Part shown: positions 61,501-64,000 of the stretch, piece after piece
How positions within the stretch are numbered: position 1 is the first letter of the stretch
How the letters are laid out: each line of letters opens with the position of its first letter
Assembly: GCF_001661345.1 (NCBI RefSeq)
Contig: NW_017962913.1
Span: 3,218,941-3,282,940 of the forward strand
Reading direction: 5' to 3'
Source of the DNA: Ascoidea rubescens DSM 1968
Lineage: Eukaryota > Ascomycota > Saccharomycetes > Ascoideales > Ascoideaceae
DNA length: 64,000 nt
The notes under the pieces: model-generated
The model's input: only the letters and a program-made list of their open reading frames with translations
Database searches by the model: none
What the model was told of the DNA's origin: nothing
Program-made: the position numbers and the translations under genes

Positions 61501-62655
61501 TAGCAGTGAGATTTTCAAAACAACTTTTGGTTGTTTATTGAAGCTAAAATGTTTATGGGGAAACTGAATGCAAATTGGGTGGTTACTTTGAGGTATTAGA
61601 TTAAGCATTTCAATATCCATTTTATATGTCAAAGTCGGTTTCTGTTGATTTAACTGCGGAGTATTTTTGTGTCCAAATTGATATTATTATATTCAAAGTG
61701 AGTCAGAAAAGATATTTATTTATGCTTTTATCATGCAAATTTAGCAATTGATTAAATTTTTTGCCTTTTTTTCATTTGTGTTTAAACAGATTAAATATGC
61801 TAAAATTTTTTTGGTTTTCAATCACAATGCCAACTCAAAATAAATTAAATAACATTTTTGAGCTAGTTTTGGGCTAGTTTTGGGCTAGTTTTCATCAATC
61901 AACTTTTGCGAAACAGTTTATTTTGATTAATTTCTCTGAGTTTGTTTTGTTGATTCAGTGTTTTTCGACCTATCATTTAAAATTATTGTTGATACATTCA
62001 TTTCAGAGAAAGTTTGTTTTCTTTTACTTGTCTCATAAAATTGTATTTGGGATATTTTACATGTTTTATAATTATTTTTGGGTATTATTATCAATTAAAA
62101 ATTACTAGAGTAATTAATTCAATAAGGACTATTTCACTGAAACTTAATTAGGAGGAACCTATTTATACAAGGTTTATTTATACAAAACTTATTAATTTAC
62201 AGGTTATTTATCTAAGGTTTATCTTGTTTTTCTGTTGCAGTTTATGGACTAGAAAATTGATATGAATTCTGTACTTTGTTTATCAATAATTTGGTTATGG
62301 TGATTAGGATAATCGGTTTTATTGTATTTAATTAAATGATATTAGAAAATTCATTTTCTTATGAGGTTTTAGAATTCAAAGCTAGAGGCAAATGTTTTTA
62401 TTGGACTAGCCATTAAATCTTGCTAGGTTTTTCTTTGATTGATTAATTTTCTTTTTCTTAGAAAAAGAACAAAAAATAAGAAAATCAAAAGTGAAACATT
62501 TTAACAGATAAAAAGCATAGATATTTTCTTTTGTTTTTTCAAATTGTTTCTCTGCTAGTTCAAATGGTTTTAAATTTCTCCTTATCTATTTTGTCTATAA
62601 ATATTGCAAAATCTCCCTCTTTTTTTTTATATTGAATTGCACCAAAATATTTCTA
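58545..62655. other. Gene-poor AT-rich region
   Basis: About 4.1 kb with no convincing gene. Three stretches stand out. At 59570-59990 both strands are unusually open. At 60616-60870 the minus strand reads NFVSADGESYKGIIHKIQQI, followed after an intron-like break by FWRNVTLGTSYNELIPPSK. At 61862-61892 there is a 12-bp repeat (GCTAGTTTTGGG). The rest is AT-rich with no recognisable element. Confidence 0.5.
61862..61892. repeat. 12-bp tandem repeat, about 2.5 copies
   Basis: Consecutive copies of GCTAGTTTTGGG are directly visible. Confidence 0.85.
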
Positions 62656-62922
62656 ATGGCTCATTATTTAAAGATGGTTAAACTTAACAGCAGAAACATC
62701 AAAACCACTAGGTCTGAAGATAAAATTTCAATTTCATTAAATCATACATCTAATGACCAGGGATTTTATAAATCTAATAAAAAATTTTGTTGTTTTTCCT
62801 GTGATTATTTAACTTCATATTTCAAAAATATTAAGTATCACATTATTATTCACACTTTGCCTTTATACGGATTTTGCTCAGAAGCCCAATCAAGATTAAA
62901 TTATTTATATCCTGTGGTTTAA
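62656..62922 (+). CDS. Small ORF with one C2H2 zinc-finger-like motif (uncertain)
   Basis: This ATG-started frame has 88 residues. CFSCDYLTSYFKNIKYHIIIH fits C-x2-C-x12-H-x3-H exactly, though the usual finger Phe and Leu spacing is only partly kept. The N-terminal half is basic and polar. Downstream, in the same frame, a second open segment runs from 63010 to 63216, and a third (63200-63502) lies in another frame. It may be a small gene, the first exon of a spliced gene, or a decayed one. No family was recognised. Confidence 0.3.
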   Translation: MAHYLKMVKLNSRNIKTTRSEDKISISLNHTSNDQGFYKSNKKFCCFSCDYLTSYFKNIKYHIIIHTLPLYGFCSEAQSRLNYLYPVV

Positions 62923-64000
62923 AAAAATTTTTCCTAACCTTTATCTCGATCACTTCCAATCAACCCCTACAGTTTCAAACAAGTTAACCAAAAATTATTT
63001 TTTTCATAGCATGGACATATAGGCACATATTTTATTTATATTGGTGATTATGTTAATATAAAAAGAGGAATCTGTTCTAAGAGATCTATTCCTATGTACG
63101 TTGGTGTTGATTACAAAGCCCATCAATTTGTCGTACTTTATGCGAGTGATCTTTTGAAACCAATTACATCTTTTTGTCGTAATGATTTTTGTGTAAATTT
63201 TGGTAGTTTTTTGTGATAGTTTTGTTGGTCCTTATTCTAACTCTTTTGGTTTTCCTATTCGTGCTCACATTAGTCTTCCTTTTACTCTTCCTATTAGTCT
63301 TCCTATTCATTATCCTATAAGTTTCCCTATTTATGGTTCTATTAGTCTTCCTCCTTTTAGTATGTCCATGCCCATTGGTACTCCTATTAGCTATTTTACT
63401 AACTATAGTGTTGACCATAGCACTGCTCACTATTTTGATAATTATGCCGGCAATAATAGTGATATTTCTGACAGTGATTCTAATAATGTTTCCGACAGTT
63501 AGTATACCAAATATGCTACCATTTATTGTAATTTTCTCAACTTTTTCAATTGATTGAAATTTGGTCAATAAATTTTTATAACTTTTTTTTCTTTATTGAT
63601 TCATAAATAGTACTGAATTAATTTTTTATGCGATTTTTTTAGTAAATAATACCTTATCTGTTCCAGGATTTTAATATAACTATGGTTTGAATCTGATTAA
63701 AATTAATATCCAAAATTGAATCTTCAAATCGAATCTTCAAATTGAGTCTTCAAATCACTTATTGTAAAGCCAAAAAAAAAGCGTACTAAAGCTGTAATGG
63801 TTTATTTCAAATACAAAATTGTGAGTATTTCATTTTTATTTCAGAATAGTAATATTTAACATTGATCAAACTGACATTTATTAAAAAAAGTATGAGGTAA
63901 ATATAGTATTTTTCATAGCTTTTAGTTGATTAGCTATAAGCCGAGATGGCCTCGGAAGCAGATTTATATTAAAATGTATGGCAACGAAATATTTTGCCAG
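62923..64000. other. AT-rich end of window with open segments and a 13-bp repeat
   Basis: 63010-63216 is open without a starting ATG (IKRGICSKRSIPMYVGVDYK). It is preceded by TTTTTTCATAG, a possible splice acceptor. 63200-63502 is open and rich in Pro/Ile/Ser repeats encoded by CTTCCTATTAGT-like sequence. A 3 x 13-bp repeat lies at 63718-63756. A small hairpin CCGAG-ATGGC-CTCGG occurs near 63943. No gene is called. Confidence 0.4.
63718..63756. repeat. 13-bp tandem repeat, three copies (GAATCTTCAAATC)
   Basis: Three exactly consecutive 13-base copies with one or two differences (GAATCTTCAAATC, GAATCTTCAAATT, GAGTCTTCAAATC). Confidence 0.9.

Noticed and set aside
58545-64000. Old transposon, LTR element or virus-derived insertion in the gene-poor end
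   Set aside because: No polymerase, integrase, capsid or transposase motif, no terminal repeats and no target-site duplications could be seen.

Overview
The window is nuclear DNA of a budding yeast (Saccharomycotina). The evidence is a recognisable set of yeast housekeeping genes, short introns placed near start codons with GTATGT/GTAAGT donors and ACTAAC/TACTAAT-type branch sites, asparagine-rich low-complexity proteins, and AT-rich DNA. I cannot name the species. One CTG codon falls on a leucine that is conserved in MutS proteins (MSH3, 39591-39593), which argues weakly for CTG being read as Leu. No virus-like element, LTR retroelement, CRISPR array or rRNA gene was seen.

Layout. 64-14065 is a minus-strand block: PUT2 (proline catabolism, with a CGG-N10-CCG Put3-type site upstream), a giant glycogenin of about 2,386 codons interrupted by a 552-base assembly gap inside a tandem repeat, and a TSL1/TPS3-type regulatory subunit of trehalose-phosphate synthase with an intron after its eighth codon. 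Primers and regulators of the two storage carbohydrates, glycogen and trehalose, are therefore neighbours. 14737-20417 carries HUL5 (HECT ubiquitin ligase) and an unrecognised low-complexity/coiled-coil gene. 22182-26155 has a ZRT3-type vacuolar zinc exporter, a GC-rich Nudix hydrolase gene and an unrecognised helical protein. 26458-34326 has a divergent pair: a Hal4/Hal5-type kinase and an Asn-rich F-box protein, separated by a 1.9-kb GC-rich intergenic region that can fold into strong hairpins. 36531-42711 has MSH3 (mismatch repair) and TRP2 (tryptophan synthesis, with an intron directly after the start codon). 42942-51329 has a very large Zn2Cys6 transcription factor, two small wall/GPI-type proteins and MRPS5. 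52644-58544 has TRM2 (tRNA m5U54 methyltransferase), RPS21 (spliced), a DUF1746 membrane protein and a thioredoxin-PITH protein. From 58545 to the end, about 5.4 kb holds no convincing gene, only short open segments and small tandem repeats.

A recurring theme is GC-rich islands (roughly 200-900 bp) in an otherwise AT-rich sequence. They sit in five upstream regions: those of the glycogenin, of TSL1/HUL5, of ZRT3/Nudix, of the kinase/F-box pair and of the zinc-cluster factor. Best second looks: the expanded glycogenin with its 11-residue Trp/Leu repeats, the hairpin cluster at 30226-30352, the GC-rich Nudix gene, the promoter repeats at 48654-48745, the Put3-type site, and the two alternative starts of TRM2.
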